From: Planctomycetota bacterium
Lineage (GTDB): Bacteria; Planctomycetota; UBA1135; GCA-002748355
DNA length: 64,000 nucleotides
Assembly (NCBI GenBank): GCA_020638795.1
Contig: JACKHW010000006.1
Location: forward strand, 186,001-250,000
Direction of reading: 5' to 3'
Part shown: positions 37,369-46,096 of the stretch, piece by piece
How positions within the stretch are numbered: the first letter of the stretch is position 1
How the letters are laid out: each line of letters begins with the position of its first letter
Made by a program: the position numbers and the translations under genes
Notes under the pieces: generated by a model
Seen by the model: the letters and a program-made list of their open reading frames with translations, nothing else
What the model was told of the DNA's origin: nothing
The model's database searches: none

Positions 37369-39132
37369 ATGGTCAAAGGACAGGGGAACCTCTTCGGCCC
37401 GGATGCCGAGGAGGAATCGGAAGGCGCGTCGAAGAAACGGCGTGCCAAGAAAGCGACCGACGGCTCGGATTCGACGACATCGTCCGGCGGCTCGGGCGGC
37501 TCACGCAAGACCGCCGAAGCCATGGCCAAGTCGCAGCGTGAGATCTCCGTCTCCGAGTTCTTCACCAAGAACCGTCACCTGCTCGGTTTCGACAATCCAC
37601 GCAAGGCTCTGCTCACGGCCGTCAAGGAGGCCGTCGACAACAGTCTCGATGCGTGCGAAGAAGCCGGCATCCTCCCCGATCTCCTCGTCGAGATCCGACA
37701 GATGCAGGGCTACGACGATCGCTACACCGTGATCGTCCAGGACAACGGTCCGGGGATCGTCAAAGCGCAGGTGCCGAACATCTTCGGCAAGTTGCTCTAC
37801 GGATCGAAGTTCCACCGGCTCAAGCAGAGCCGTGGTCAACAGGGCATCGGCATCAGCGCGGCCGGCATGTATGGACAGCTCACGACCGGCAACCCGGTGC
37901 GGATCACATCCCGCACGGGGAAGCGCGCAAAAGCCCACTACTTCGAGGTGCGGCTCAACACGTCCAAGAACAAGCCGGAGTTCACCGACGAAGAACGTGA
38001 GTCGGATTTCGATCACGGGACGCGTGTCGAGATCGACATGCAGGCCGAGTACCGGCGTGGAATGCGATCGGTCGACGAGTATCTGAAGCAGACAGCCGTC
38101 TCCAACCCCCACGTCCGCCTGACGTGGAACGACCCGAGCGGCAACTCGATCGTCTACGAGCGCGGCACCGACGAGCTGCCCCAAGAGACGAAAGAGATCA
38201 AGCCGCACCCGCACGGGATCGAGCTCGGACTGCTCATCAAGATGCTGAGCGACAGCAACGAACGAACGCTGCACGCGTTCTTGCAGACCGAGTTCAGTCG
38301 CGTCAGCGCGAAGGTCTCGCACGAGATCTGCGATATCGCCAAGCTCTCGACCCGCGCGCACCCCAAGCGCATCGCGCGTGCCGAAGCGGATCGGCTCCAC
38401 GCTGCACTCGGCAAGGTCAAGATCATGGCTCCGCCGACGAACTGCATCGCACCGATCGGCGAAGCGGTCCTGCTCGCGGGACTCCAAAAGGAGATCAAAG
38501 CCGACTTCTACACCGCGTCGACTCGTCCGCCAGCCGTCTACCGAGGCAACCCGTTCATCATCGAGGCCGCGCTCGCGTACGGTCGAGAGGGCGACACGAT
38601 GGAAGTCACGGACGAAGGCAAGATCCTCACGCGCAAGAAGGCCGCGTCCCACGAAACCGAACTCCTCGGCAACGCCGACGAAGCGATTCGGCTCGTGCGC
38701 TTCGCCAACCGCGTTCCACTGCAACATCAGCAGAGCGCGTGCGCGATCACCAAGGGCGTCATCTCCGTCGCGTGGAAGAACTACATGCTGTCGCAGCCGA
38801 AAGGCGCGCTCCCGATCGGACCGATGGTCCTGATCGTGCACATCGCATCGGTATGGGTGCCATTCACGTCCGAGAGCAAGGAAGCGATCGCGAGCTATCC
38901 CGAGATCCTCAAGGAACTCAAACTCGCCGTCCAAGAATGCGGGCGCAAGCTCGCGACACACATTCGCAAAGGCAAGCGCATCGCTACCGAGTACATGAAG
39001 CGCGACTACATCGCGACCTACTTGCCGCACATCGGTTTGGGCCTGCAGGAGATCCTCGGGATCTCCGACGAAGTGCGCGACAAGGACGTCGAAATCCTCA
39101 CCGACGTGCTCGAGCGGACGCGGAAGGTCTGA
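37369..39132 (+). CDS. top6B: DNA topoisomerase VI subunit B
   Basis: A 587-residue GHKL ATPase subunit. The start is the ATG behind GGGAG (MVKGQGNLFG). A Lys/Ser/Gly-rich N-terminal extension of about 60 residues precedes the GHKL domain: KEAVDNSLDACEEAG (N box), VQDNGPGI, GKLLYGSKF and GQQGIGISAAGMYGQ. The transducer follows, with PLQHQQSACAITKGV. With subunit A (40383-41591) it forms the type IIB enzyme that relaxes and decatenates DNA, with ATP driving a double-strand passage. This enzyme is standard in archaea and plants but sporadic in bacteria. A Nudix gene starts 4 bases after the stop, so the A subunit is not directly adjacent. Confidence 0.95.
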   Translation: MVKGQGNLFGPDAEEESEGASKKRRAKKATDGSDSTTSSGGSGGSRKTAEAMAKSQREISVSEFFTKNRHLLGFDNPRKALLTAVKEAVDNSLDACEEAGILPDLLVEIRQMQGYDDRYTVIVQDNGPGIVKAQVPNIFGKLLYGSKFHRLKQSRGQQGIGISAAGMYGQLTTGNPVRITSRTGKRAKAHYFEVRLNTSKNKPEFTDEERESDFDHGTRVEIDMQAEYRRGMRSVDEYLKQTAVSNPHVRLTWNDPSGNSIVYERGTDELPQETKEIKPHPHGIELGLLIKMLSDSNERTLHAFLQTEFSRVSAKVSHEICDIAKLSTRAHPKRIARAEADRLHAALGKVKIMAPPTNCIAPIGEAVLLAGLQKEIKADFYTASTRPPAVYRGNPFIIEAALAYGREGDTMEVTDEGKILTRKKAASHETELLGNADEAIRLVRFANRVPLQHQQSACAITKGVISVAWKNYMLSQPKGALPIGPMVLIVHIASVWVPFTSESKEAIASYPEILKELKLAVQECGRKLATHIRKGKRIATEYMKRDYIATYLPHIGLGLQEILGISDEVRDKDVEILTDVLERTRKV

Positions 39133-39136
39133 CGCG

Positions 39137-39694
39137 ATGGCGCTCGATCTCGACGGCGCGCTGGCTCTGATCTCGAGTTTCGAGCCGGACGGGATCGAGT
39201 CGTACGAACAGGCGAGAACCGCGATGATCGCATTGATCCGTGACGTTCCGAACCCCGCCATGCGGACGACCTTCGAGCCCGGACATCTGACCGCGAGCGC
39301 GATCGTGCTCTCTCCCGACAAGGACCATGTCCTGCTCGTCCACCACAAGCGCCTACTGCGCTGGCTGCAGCCCGGCGGTCACATCGAAGCGAGGGACACG
39401 ACGCTCGAAGCGGCCGCGCGACGCGAAGTTTTCGAGGAAACCGGTGCTTCGCTCCCGCGAGACGTCGCCGGAGTCCTGCTCGGGCTCGACGTGCACGCGA
39501 TCCCCGCAGCACGCGGCGAACCCGAGCATCTCCACCACGACGTCCTGTTCGGGTTCGTGGCCTCGGAGGACAGGATCCGCGTCTCCGAGGAGTCGCACGC
39601 GGTGCAGTGGGCGGCCCGCCGAGACCTCGACCGCTACGAGCCCGATGCCCCGCTGGCGCGAACCGTCCTGCGCGCATTTGCTCGGCTCGCCTGA
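39137..39694 (+). CDS. Nudix hydrolase
   Basis: A 185-residue Nudix protein starting 4 bases after the topoisomerase VI B stop codon. The Nudix box is complete: GGHIEARD, seven further residues, then RREVFEETGA, with both metal-binding Glu of EE. The N-terminal 50 residues are a helical lead-in. It should hydrolyse a nucleoside diphosphate linked to another group (X); the substrate is not predictable. Its place inside the topoisomerase VI cluster may be functional (nucleotide sanitation) or merely operonic. Confidence 0.9.
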   Translation: MALDLDGALALISSFEPDGIESYEQARTAMIALIRDVPNPAMRTTFEPGHLTASAIVLSPDKDHVLLVHHKRLLRWLQPGGHIEARDTTLEAAARREVFEETGASLPRDVAGVLLGLDVHAIPAARGEPEHLHHDVLFGFVASEDRIRVSEESHAVQWAARRDLDRYEPDAPLARTVLRAFARLA

Positions 39695-39720
39695 ACATTC
39701 GTCGCGGGATGACCCGAGGC

Positions 39721-39726
39721 TATGCT
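39721..39726 (+). promoter_or_regulatory. Putative -10 element (TATGCT) of the nucleotidyltransferase gene
   Basis: GGCTATGCT ends 6 bases before the ATG at 39733, fitting the leaderless pattern seen for other genes here. Confidence 0.4.
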
Positions 39727-39732
39727 CCGGAC

Positions 39733-40248
39733 ATGAAGCCTCAGCGCGAACCGCTCCCCCTCGCCACCATCCTCGATCTCGAAACGCTCGCGGCACGACG
39801 CGAAGAGCTCGGCAAGATCGTCGCGACCTGCGGAGGCTACGACCCGATTCATCCAGGTCATCTGAGCTGCATCGTCGACTCGGCGCGCTATGGAGAGACG
39901 CTCGTCGTTTTCGTCAACAAGGACGAGTTCCTCGTCAACAAGAAGGGAAAGCCCTTTCAAGACTGCGATACGCGGTGTCGTATCGTGAGCTACTGTCGCG
40001 GCGTGGACTTCGTGGTTCCCTTCGGGGTGCCTGGCGATTCGACGATGATCGAAGCATTGCGCACGCTTCGGCCGCACGTCTTCACCAAGGGCGGTGATCG
40101 CACCGACGCGTCGAACATCCCCGAGTGGGACGTGTGCCAAGAACACGATATCGAACTCGTGACCGGCGTCGGCCTCGACAAGGAGTGGTCCAGCTCCAAC
40201 TTCCTCGCGGACTGGGAGTCCTGGCTCCGCGAACGCGGACGAATCTGA
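39733..40248 (+). CDS. Cytidylyltransferase-like nucleotidyltransferase
   Basis: A 171-residue protein of the HxGH nucleotidyltransferase superfamily. The motif GGYDPIHPGHL holds the nucleotide-binding HPGH. VFVNKDEF follows, and a C-terminal SSSN corresponds to the ISSS-type motif. Length and spacing fit the RfaE C-terminal (ADP-heptose), TagD (CDP-glycerol) and related enzymes that join a nucleotide to a phosphorylated sugar, alcohol or similar. The exact substrate cannot be told. It is located between the two topoisomerase VI subunit genes. A hairpin (CGCCG/CGGCG) and a GCTACTCT element follow within 60 bases. Confidence 0.82.
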   Translation: MKPQREPLPLATILDLETLAARREELGKIVATCGGYDPIHPGHLSCIVDSARYGETLVVFVNKDEFLVNKKGKPFQDCDTRCRIVSYCRGVDFVVPFGVPGDSTMIEALRTLRPHVFTKGGDRTDASNIPEWDVCQEHDIELVTGVGLDKEWSSSNFLADWESWLRERGRI

Positions 40249-40382
40249 CCGCAGAGGCACGTTCCGCCGGAAGAACGGCGATGAAGCCGGCATTCGACTG
40301 CGCTACTCTGCACGCGCGAGAAGGGCCCGGCGTCGTGGCCCGTCGCCAACGGTCTCGATGAGAGGGGGGAGGAGCGCCCGGG

Positions 40383-41591
40383 ATGGCAGCCAAGAAGAAG
40401 GCCAAGAAGGCAGCGACCAAGCGGGCGACCGATGTCGACAAGCGTGTCGGCACGGTCACGGGGGTGCGCACGAAGGCGCAGCAGGACCTCGACAAGAAGA
40501 CCGTCGAAGTCATCACGGAAGAGGCGAAGCGCGTCCACGACCACATCCTGCAGCGGAAGAAGCCGGACCTCGTGTTCCCTGTGCGCAGTCTCGGCAACGT
40601 GCGCTACGACAAGAAAGTCGGCTACTTCGAACTCGGTCGCGGACGCAAGCGACGCAACCTGACGTTCAACTCCGTCAAGAACTTCGCCCAGATGCTTCGC
40701 ATGATGGCGACGTCCAAGACGATGGTCGAGATCAACGACGCGGCCACCAAGCGAGAGGCGTACTACAACTCGAAGAACTGGGGCGACGCCAAGTTCAAGG
40801 AGCAGACCGAGTCCGACACCGTGATGGACGACATCGAAGCGATGTTCAGCCTGCACGGGATCACGCGCGAGCAGCTGCGCTTCAAGCCTGCAGAGCACGG
40901 TGGTTCGGTCGCCGGCAACATCGTCATCATCGACCGCGATCTCGAGACCGGCGATCCCGAGGAGATCGACTGCACGCGAATGGGTCGATCGGCATGGCGC
41001 ATCCCGGCGCACGTCGAGCACCTCGACTTCAGGACCGATGCAGACTTCGTCCTCGCGATCGAGACCAACGGCACGTACGAACGACTCGCGACGCACAAGT
41101 TCTGGCGCGAATACAACTGCATCCTGATCGAGATGGGCGGCGTGCCGACGCGCGCGTGCCGGCGCTTCATCCGTCTTCTCGCGGACAAGAAGAAGATTCC
41201 GGTGTACGCGTTCGTCGACTGCGATCCATACGGGATCGCCAACATCTACCGCAGCCTCAAGGTCGGCTCGGGCAACGCGGCACACATCAATCAGTTCTTC
41301 TGTGTCCCGCAGGCTCAGTTCCTCGGCGTGACGCCGCAGGACATCATCGACTATCAACTCCGTGAGAAGGACGCTGTCCACAGGCTCGGGGAGATCGACA
41401 TCAAGCGCGCCAAGGACGCGCTCAAGAACGACCCGTTCTTCCAGTCGCACAAGGAGTGGACGAAAGCGATTCAACTTCTTCTCAAGATGGGTGTTCGTGC
41501 TGAGCAGCAGGCCTTCGCCGCCTATGACCTCAACTTCGTGATCCGTGAATACCTACCCGAGAAGTTGAAGAAGAAGTCGTTCCTCCCATGA
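40383..41591 (+). CDS. top6A: DNA topoisomerase VI subunit A (Spo11-like)
   Basis: A 402-residue catalytic subunit. A Lys-rich N-terminal tail of about 30 residues precedes the winged-helix (CAP-like) domain with the DNA-cleaving Tyr in KREAYYNS (residues 127-128). The Toprim domain has the Mg-binding Glu in AIETNG and DCDPYG. It makes the transient double-strand break; subunit B (37369-39132) provides ATP gating. A strong purine-rich ribosome site (GGGGGGAGGAG) lies upstream. The last four bases (ATGA) contain the start codon of the next gene, so a glycosyltransferase is translationally coupled to a topoisomerase, an odd pairing. Confidence 0.95.
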   Translation: MAAKKKAKKAATKRATDVDKRVGTVTGVRTKAQQDLDKKTVEVITEEAKRVHDHILQRKKPDLVFPVRSLGNVRYDKKVGYFELGRGRKRRNLTFNSVKNFAQMLRMMATSKTMVEINDAATKREAYYNSKNWGDAKFKEQTESDTVMDDIEAMFSLHGITREQLRFKPAEHGGSVAGNIVIIDRDLETGDPEEIDCTRMGRSAWRIPAHVEHLDFRTDADFVLAIETNGTYERLATHKFWREYNCILIEMGGVPTRACRRFIRLLADKKKIPVYAFVDCDPYGIANIYRSLKVGSGNAAHINQFFCVPQAQFLGVTPQDIIDYQLREKDAVHRLGEIDIKRAKDALKNDPFFQSHKEWTKAIQLLLKMGVRAEQQAFAAYDLNFVIREYLPEKLKKKSFLP

Positions 41592-42394
41592 GTCTCGCGG
41601 CCGCGCAATCACGCACCCAGCCGCGACCGCAGCACGCGCCGCGAGTCCTCGCGATCATCCCTGCGATGAACGAGGCGGAGAACCTCGGTGCACTGCTCGA
41701 CGAACTCGAACACGTCCACCCGCTCGCCCACACCCTCGTCGTGGATGACGGGTCGAGCGACGAGACGGCCGACATCGCGAAGGCACGTGGCTGCCGCGTC
41801 GTGCGCCACCCGTTCAACCTCGGATACGGTGCGGCACTGCTCACGGGATATCACTACGCACTCCGTCACGGCTTTCCCAACGTCGTGCAGCTCGATGCCG
41901 ATGGACAGCACCCACCGTCGTTGCTGCCGATGCTGCTCGAACCGGTCCTACGGGGCGGCGTCGACGTCGTCGTCGGCTCGCGCTATCTCGCGAGCGATTC
42001 CAAGGGCTCGACGTTCGTGCGGCGCCTCGGGGCGCGCCCGCTTGCCTGGCTCGCGACGCTGTGGACGGGACAACGCATCACGGATCCGACCTCGGGGTTC
42101 CAAGCGCTTTCGCCGGCGGCCGTGGCAACGCTGTGCTCGGACGGATTTCCGGAGGACTACCCCGACGTCGACGTGCTGATCACGTTGCATCGTGCCGGTC
42201 TACGATTGATCGAACTCCCCGTGAACATGCGCGATCGCGTTGCAGGCACGTCGATGCACGGCGGGATGCGGGCGTTCTACTACTTCTACCGTTTGCTCGT
42301 GACCCTCATGTTGTTGCCGTGGCGCCGGACATCGCCCTGGCGCGCCGAACGCAAGAGCCCAGCGCCCGGAAGCTCCGGAGAACATCGATCATGA
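41588..42394 (+). CDS. GT2-family glycosyltransferase (dolichyl-phosphate-mannose-synthase-like)
   Basis: A 268-residue family 2 glycosyltransferase. It has VLAIIPAMNEAENL, VVDDGSSDET (nucleotide-binding DD), the catalytic QLDADGQHPP (DxD variant) and NLGYGAALLTGY. No large C-terminal membrane domain is present, only an amphipathic/hydrophobic stretch near residues 230-245. Relatives charge polyprenyl phosphate with a sugar. The start overlaps the topoisomerase VI A stop (ATGA), and the stop overlaps the DUF2304 gene start, the usual GT2 partner. The product could feed a polyprenyl-phosphate-sugar-using transferase such as the GT39-type protein at 28023-29549. Confidence 0.9.
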   Translation: MSLAAAQSRTQPRPQHAPRVLAIIPAMNEAENLGALLDELEHVHPLAHTLVVDDGSSDETADIAKARGCRVVRHPFNLGYGAALLTGYHYALRHGFPNVVQLDADGQHPPSLLPMLLEPVLRGGVDVVVGSRYLASDSKGSTFVRRLGARPLAWLATLWTGQRITDPTSGFQALSPAAVATLCSDGFPEDYPDVDVLITLHRAGLRLIELPVNMRDRVAGTSMHGGMRAFYYFYRLLVTLMLLPWRRTSPWRAERKSPAPGSSGEHRS

Positions 42395-42819
42395 TGGTCC
42401 ACGCCCTCCTCATGACCGTCGCGACAATCGCGGGTGAAGACACCGCGCTACCGCCGCGACAGCGCTTGGTCGCGATCCTGCTCGCGATCGGCATGCTCGT
42501 GACGATCCTCGAACTCGTTCGCCGTCGACGTTTGCGCGAAGAGTATTCTGTCGTGTGGGTCGTCACCGCGGTCGCGCTTCTGGTGCTCGCGTTCAACTAC
42601 CACATTCTCGTCTGGCTCACGGGCGTCATCGGCGCGGCCGTGCCCAACAGCACACTGTTCTTCGGCGGCATCCTGTTCTTGATGCTGCTCTGCTTACAGT
42701 TTTCGGTGCGGCTATCGCGATTGACGTATCGCATGCGGAAGCTGACGCGCCAAGTCGCGCTGCTGCAGGAAGAGCTGCACGAACTGCGTGACGGACGGAG
42801 CGACGAGTCGGCGCAATGA
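42391..42819 (+). CDS. DUF2304 small membrane protein
   Basis: A 142-residue protein with three transmembrane helices (about 25-45, 55-80 and 90-115) and a charged C-terminal coiled-coil tail (KLTRQVALLQEELHEL). Length, topology and place directly after a GT2 gene match the DUF2304 family, which accompanies polyprenyl-phosphate glycosyltransferases. It overlaps both neighbours by four bases (ATGA). It probably anchors or assists the glycosyltransferase at the membrane; the mechanism is unknown. Confidence 0.82.
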   Translation: MMVHALLMTVATIAGEDTALPPRQRLVAILLAIGMLVTILELVRRRRLREEYSVVWVVTAVALLVLAFNYHILVWLTGVIGAAVPNSTLFFGGILFLMLLCLQFSVRLSRLTYRMRKLTRQVALLQEELHELRDGRSDESAQ

Positions 42820-44357
42820 ACCTGCGTCGCCGCCAGACGCGCGCACTACTCGAAGCGTGGTTGATCCAGGCACTTTTCGGCAAGAGTCGACGCGCGGGCC
42901 AAACCGGATCCGGCAGCTTGACGCCCGCCGTGTTCACCCAGGGCTTTCTCTCGTGGGCGTTCGCCGCACTCGCATTCGAAGGCTCGAGTCCGCGTGCGTT
43001 CGTCGCTGGTTCGCTCGCGTTCGTCACCGTGCTCGCGACGAGCGCGTTGATCGGTGAACTCGACGACGAGCGTGAGCGCCCGGCCGATCGCGACTTCGTC
43101 GGGGCTACGCCGACGCTACCGCGGACGGTGCTGTTCGCGCGATGGATGCGAGAAGCGATCGTCGCGCTCCTTTTCGCCGGAGGTATCGCGGTGCCGCCGG
43201 CGATCCTGGCAGGCTTCAAGGCACACAGCGTCGTCGTCCCGCCACTCTTCGTCTTGGCCGCGACCCTCGCGAGCTCTTCGATTGCGGTGCTGCTCGGTAG
43301 TGTCACGCGCGTCGTCGCCGCCATTGCCGGCAGCGCACGCGGAAGCGCGTTCTCCTCGATCGTGCGTGCAGCGATCTTCGGGGGCGGCTTCGTCGCGTTG
43401 CTCCTCGGACTGCGCGCGATGCTCGCGGGACCCGAAACCTTTCCCGGCGGGCGCCCGCTGCTCGAGGCCGTGCCCACGACTTGGTTCGCCGACGCGATCC
43501 TCGGCCGATCCGCGATGTCGGTGGTCACGGCGATGCTCTTCGTCGTCGGTGCCGGAGCACTCGCGATGGGGGTCTCCGGCTTGCGCGAGCGTTCGAGCGC
43601 GGGCTCGAGGCGACGGCTTCGCACCCTCGGGAGCGGGATCGACCTCCTCGTCAGGGACCCGGTTCGGCGCGCGGTCGCATCGTTCACACTCGACATGCTC
43701 GTGCGGGAGCGGAGCTTTCGTCTACGCGCACTGCCCTTGCTCGGACTTCCTGCCGCAGCCGTCCTACTCGCTCTGCGTGCGGACGTCGGGCGCGAACGAC
43801 TCCCGGCGATGATGGCTCTGATCCACCAACTTCCGGCTGCGTATCTGCCGTTCTTGCTGCTGTTCGCGCCCTATGCCGAGAATGCGCGGGCCTCGTGGAT
43901 CGTGTCGCTGCGCCTCGCGAACCCCGTCGCGAGCTATCGCGCGGGATTCGAAGTCTCTCTGTCCCTCTTGATCGTGCCCGTTCAGATGCTCCTGTTCGCC
44001 GTGCATCTGAGCCTGCAACCCTGGCGACCTGCCCTCGCGACGACGCTCGGCGCGATCGGCCTCGCCTGGGCCTTGATGCCGTTCGTCGCCGCGACGATTC
44101 GCGAACTCGCTTTTTCCGTCGATCCAGACGACCTCGAAGTCCCGAGCGACTTCGGGCCGACGATCGGGTTTGCGCTCGGCATGACGGGTCTCAGTTTCGT
44201 GCTCGCCGCCGCAGTCCAGCGTGCGGGGCTGACCGCCGGAATCGGCCTGCTCGCCGTCGGCAGCCTGATCCTCGTCCTACGGGCCCGGAGGCGAAGCGTC
44301 GCGGCCCCAGGCCGCCTGGCACTCGAGAGCATGCCCATGGACAGCAGGGATTTATGA
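42816..44357 (+). CDS. Polytopic membrane protein of unknown function
   Basis: A 513-residue protein with about ten transmembrane helices in two groups (about 40-260 and 300-500), separated by a basic cytoplasmic loop (GLRERSSAGSRRRLRTLG). The overall layout recalls ABC-2-type permeases, but no ATPase partner is encoded nearby and no signature confirms this. It overlaps the DUF2304 gene by four bases (ATGA), and its own stop overlaps the next small gene in the same way, so it is translated as part of the glycosyltransferase cluster. A transport or flipping step for a lipid-linked sugar is a guess from context. Confidence 0.75.
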   Translation: MNLRRRQTRALLEAWLIQALFGKSRRAGQTGSGSLTPAVFTQGFLSWAFAALAFEGSSPRAFVAGSLAFVTVLATSALIGELDDERERPADRDFVGATPTLPRTVLFARWMREAIVALLFAGGIAVPPAILAGFKAHSVVVPPLFVLAATLASSSIAVLLGSVTRVVAAIAGSARGSAFSSIVRAAIFGGGFVALLLGLRAMLAGPETFPGGRPLLEAVPTTWFADAILGRSAMSVVTAMLFVVGAGALAMGVSGLRERSSAGSRRRLRTLGSGIDLLVRDPVRRAVASFTLDMLVRERSFRLRALPLLGLPAAAVLLALRADVGRERLPAMMALIHQLPAAYLPFLLLFAPYAENARASWIVSLRLANPVASYRAGFEVSLSLLIVPVQMLLFAVHLSLQPWRPALATTLGAIGLAWALMPFVAATIRELAFSVDPDDLEVPSDFGPTIGFALGMTGLSFVLAAAVQRAGLTAGIGLLAVGSLILVLRARRRSVAAPGRLALESMPMDSRDL

Positions 44358-44515
44358 GCGCCCCAGACCGAGAACCCGTTCGACATCGCGCTTCGGAAGC
44401 ACCGACCCCACCGGATCCTCTGCGCGCACTGCGGGCCGAGTTTCGCTCGCTACTGCTCGTCTACCTCGCTCTCGCGGTCCTGCCGCTCCTGACGGGGTTT
44501 GCGTGTCAAGGGTGA
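44354..44515 (+). CDS. Small membrane protein (53 residues)
   Basis: Its ATG overlaps the preceding stop codon (ATGA), the third or fourth such overlap in a row from 41588. The product has a charged N-terminus (residues 1-30) and one C-terminal transmembrane helix (about 33-50, LLLVYLALAVLPLLTGFA). The coupled start and clear helix argue for a real gene. Function unknown; possibly a small subunit of the upstream membrane protein. Confidence 0.6.
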   Translation: MSAPDREPVRHRASEAPTPPDPLRALRAEFRSLLLVYLALAVLPLLTGFACQG

Positions 44516-44517
44516 CC

Positions 44518-44817
44518 ATGGCATCCTGCGTGGGCAAGTTCCTGGCGGTTCTTGCCTCACGGTCCTCGACGGACATGGAGCAACCGATGCAACACGACTC
44601 GCGGAAACCCGGAGCTGGGACTACCGACGCGTCCCACGGAAGCCCGACCGCTCTCGCATCCGATCCGAACTCACCGGGCACGCCGGCTCTGAACAGGCCT
44701 GTGCCACTGCTCGACGTGAGCGCGAAGATCGCGGGCGATGCTGCCGATCGCACGAGCCCGACGCTTCAGGATGCCACCGATCGCTACCGCCTGGCCCAAC
44801 CGGTACTGGACCTCTGA
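44518..44817 (+). CDS. Hypothetical low-complexity protein
   Basis: An open frame of 99 codons from the ATG at 44518 (or 80 from an inner ATG at 44575), rich in Pro, Ala, Asp and Ser, with no membrane segment or domain. It lies directly after a dense co-directional operon. Composition is only weakly protein-like and no ribosome site is convincing, so this may be noncoding. Included because nothing else explains 44516-44854. Confidence 0.3.
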   Translation: MASCVGKFLAVLASRSSTDMEQPMQHDSRKPGAGTTDASHGSPTALASDPNSPGTPALNRPVPLLDVSAKIAGDAADRTSPTLQDATDRYRLAQPVLDL

Positions 44818-44854
44818 GCGTCCCGTCGAGGGAGCGCAGTCGTCCGGATCGAGA

Positions 44855-46096
44855 TTAGAGGCCGAGCACGGCCAGCTCTTCGGGTGTCAACGGCGTGAGC
44901 ATACGCGCACTCGCTGGCTGAGCCCCGACCAAGAACGCACGCCACTCCGCCGCACCGTGATTGAGTGGCTTCCCGTAAAGGCTCGACAGTAACGTTCGGG
45001 TCGCTGCTCGAAGAGCCGCGCGCGTGTCATCATCGCCGGACGCCGTCGATTCGGAATCGTCGAGAATCTCCGCCAGTGTCGTCGAGCCTCTCATGTCACC
45101 GACTTGGACGAGAATCCTTGCCGCGAAGAACTTCGGTAGGGCTGCCGACAGAAAACCGAGTCGATTCCTCACGTCCGTCGCCTGGCACGAATGCGTGCGC
45201 TCGAGGCAATAGAGTGCGAGCGCAGCCTCTCGGTCACTCACGTCCCCGCTGACGAGTTCCAAGACGGGTCGAGGCTCGTCGAGCGCCTTCGAGCTCTCGC
45301 TCAGGGCACGCAGTGCGGCGATCCGGATGCTCTCGTTCTCGTCCCAGAGTCGCTCCGTGACGAAGCGCTCGCTCGCGGGATCGAATCCGATGCGCCCGAG
45401 CGCACGCATGTAGCCAGCAAGCTGTGGACCAGTGCTTCCCCGCGCCAGTTCGAGGACGGTGGCTCGTTGCTTGGGAGTGACCGTGTTGTGAGTTGTCGCG
45501 CTCTTGCCTGGATCTTGCTCACTCGTCGGCAGTGCCGCGAGGGCTGCTTCACGAATCTCCGGATCGTCATCGACGACCTTCGCGAGCAGATCGTCGAAGA
45601 GATTCGGATCCGGATTTCGCGCGATGCAGAGCAACGTCGCGACGCGAACGCCAGTGTCGTCGTGCGCTAGAAGCGCACGAGCCTCGTCCGTCGACCAAGG
45701 CTCGAGCGCACTCGCGGCCATGACCGCTTCGGGACGAAGTGCTCGCGGTGCCGTCTTGATGAGTTCCTGCAGCAATGGCCGCGCTTCCTGCACGCCGAGT
45801 TCGCTACTGAGGAACATCGCGGTACCAAGACGCGGATGGCGCGGCTTCTCGAGCAGTCGCAACAGCGGAGCCTTCAAGAGATCGAGCTTCGCACGCGCGG
45901 CTTCGATCGCGCGCTTCTTCTTGCGCGGATTCCACGCCGCAGCGAGTTCACCGAGTTGGGCCTGCAGAACCCGATCCGCCGGGTCGGCAGAGATCGCACC
46001 TGACCTCGATTCTTCGTCTCCGTCGAAAGGACTCCATAGGGTGATCCCGACTCCGATCAGACAGGCGATCACGGTCATCACGCCGGTGGTCCGCAT
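44855..46096 (-). CDS. Membrane-anchored HEAT-repeat-like protein in the pseudopilin operon
   Basis: A 413-residue protein whose ATG overlaps the preceding stop codon (TGATG). Residues about 5-25 form a signal anchor. The rest is almost entirely alpha-helical repeats of about 30-40 residues typical of HEAT/Armadillo solenoids (for example DDDPEIREAALAALP and ENESIRIAALRALSES). It would be a periplasmic scaffold. It is the last gene of the operon with three pseudopilin-like genes, so a role in building or gating the pilus-like apparatus is plausible but unproven. Confidence 0.75.
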   Translation of the reverse strand: MRTTGVMTVIACLIGVGITLWSPFDGDEESRSGAISADPADRVLQAQLGELAAAWNPRKKKRAIEAARAKLDLLKAPLLRLLEKPRHPRLGTAMFLSSELGVQEARPLLQELIKTAPRALRPEAVMAASALEPWSTDEARALLAHDDTGVRVATLLCIARNPDPNLFDDLLAKVVDDDPEIREAALAALPTSEQDPGKSATTHNTVTPKQRATVLELARGSTGPQLAGYMRALGRIGFDPASERFVTERLWDENESIRIAALRALSESSKALDEPRPVLELVSGDVSDREAALALYCLERTHSCQATDVRNRLGFLSAALPKFFAARILVQVGDMRGSTTLAEILDDSESTASGDDDTRAALRAATRTLLSSLYGKPLNHGAAEWRAFLVGAQPASARMLTPLTPEELAVLGL

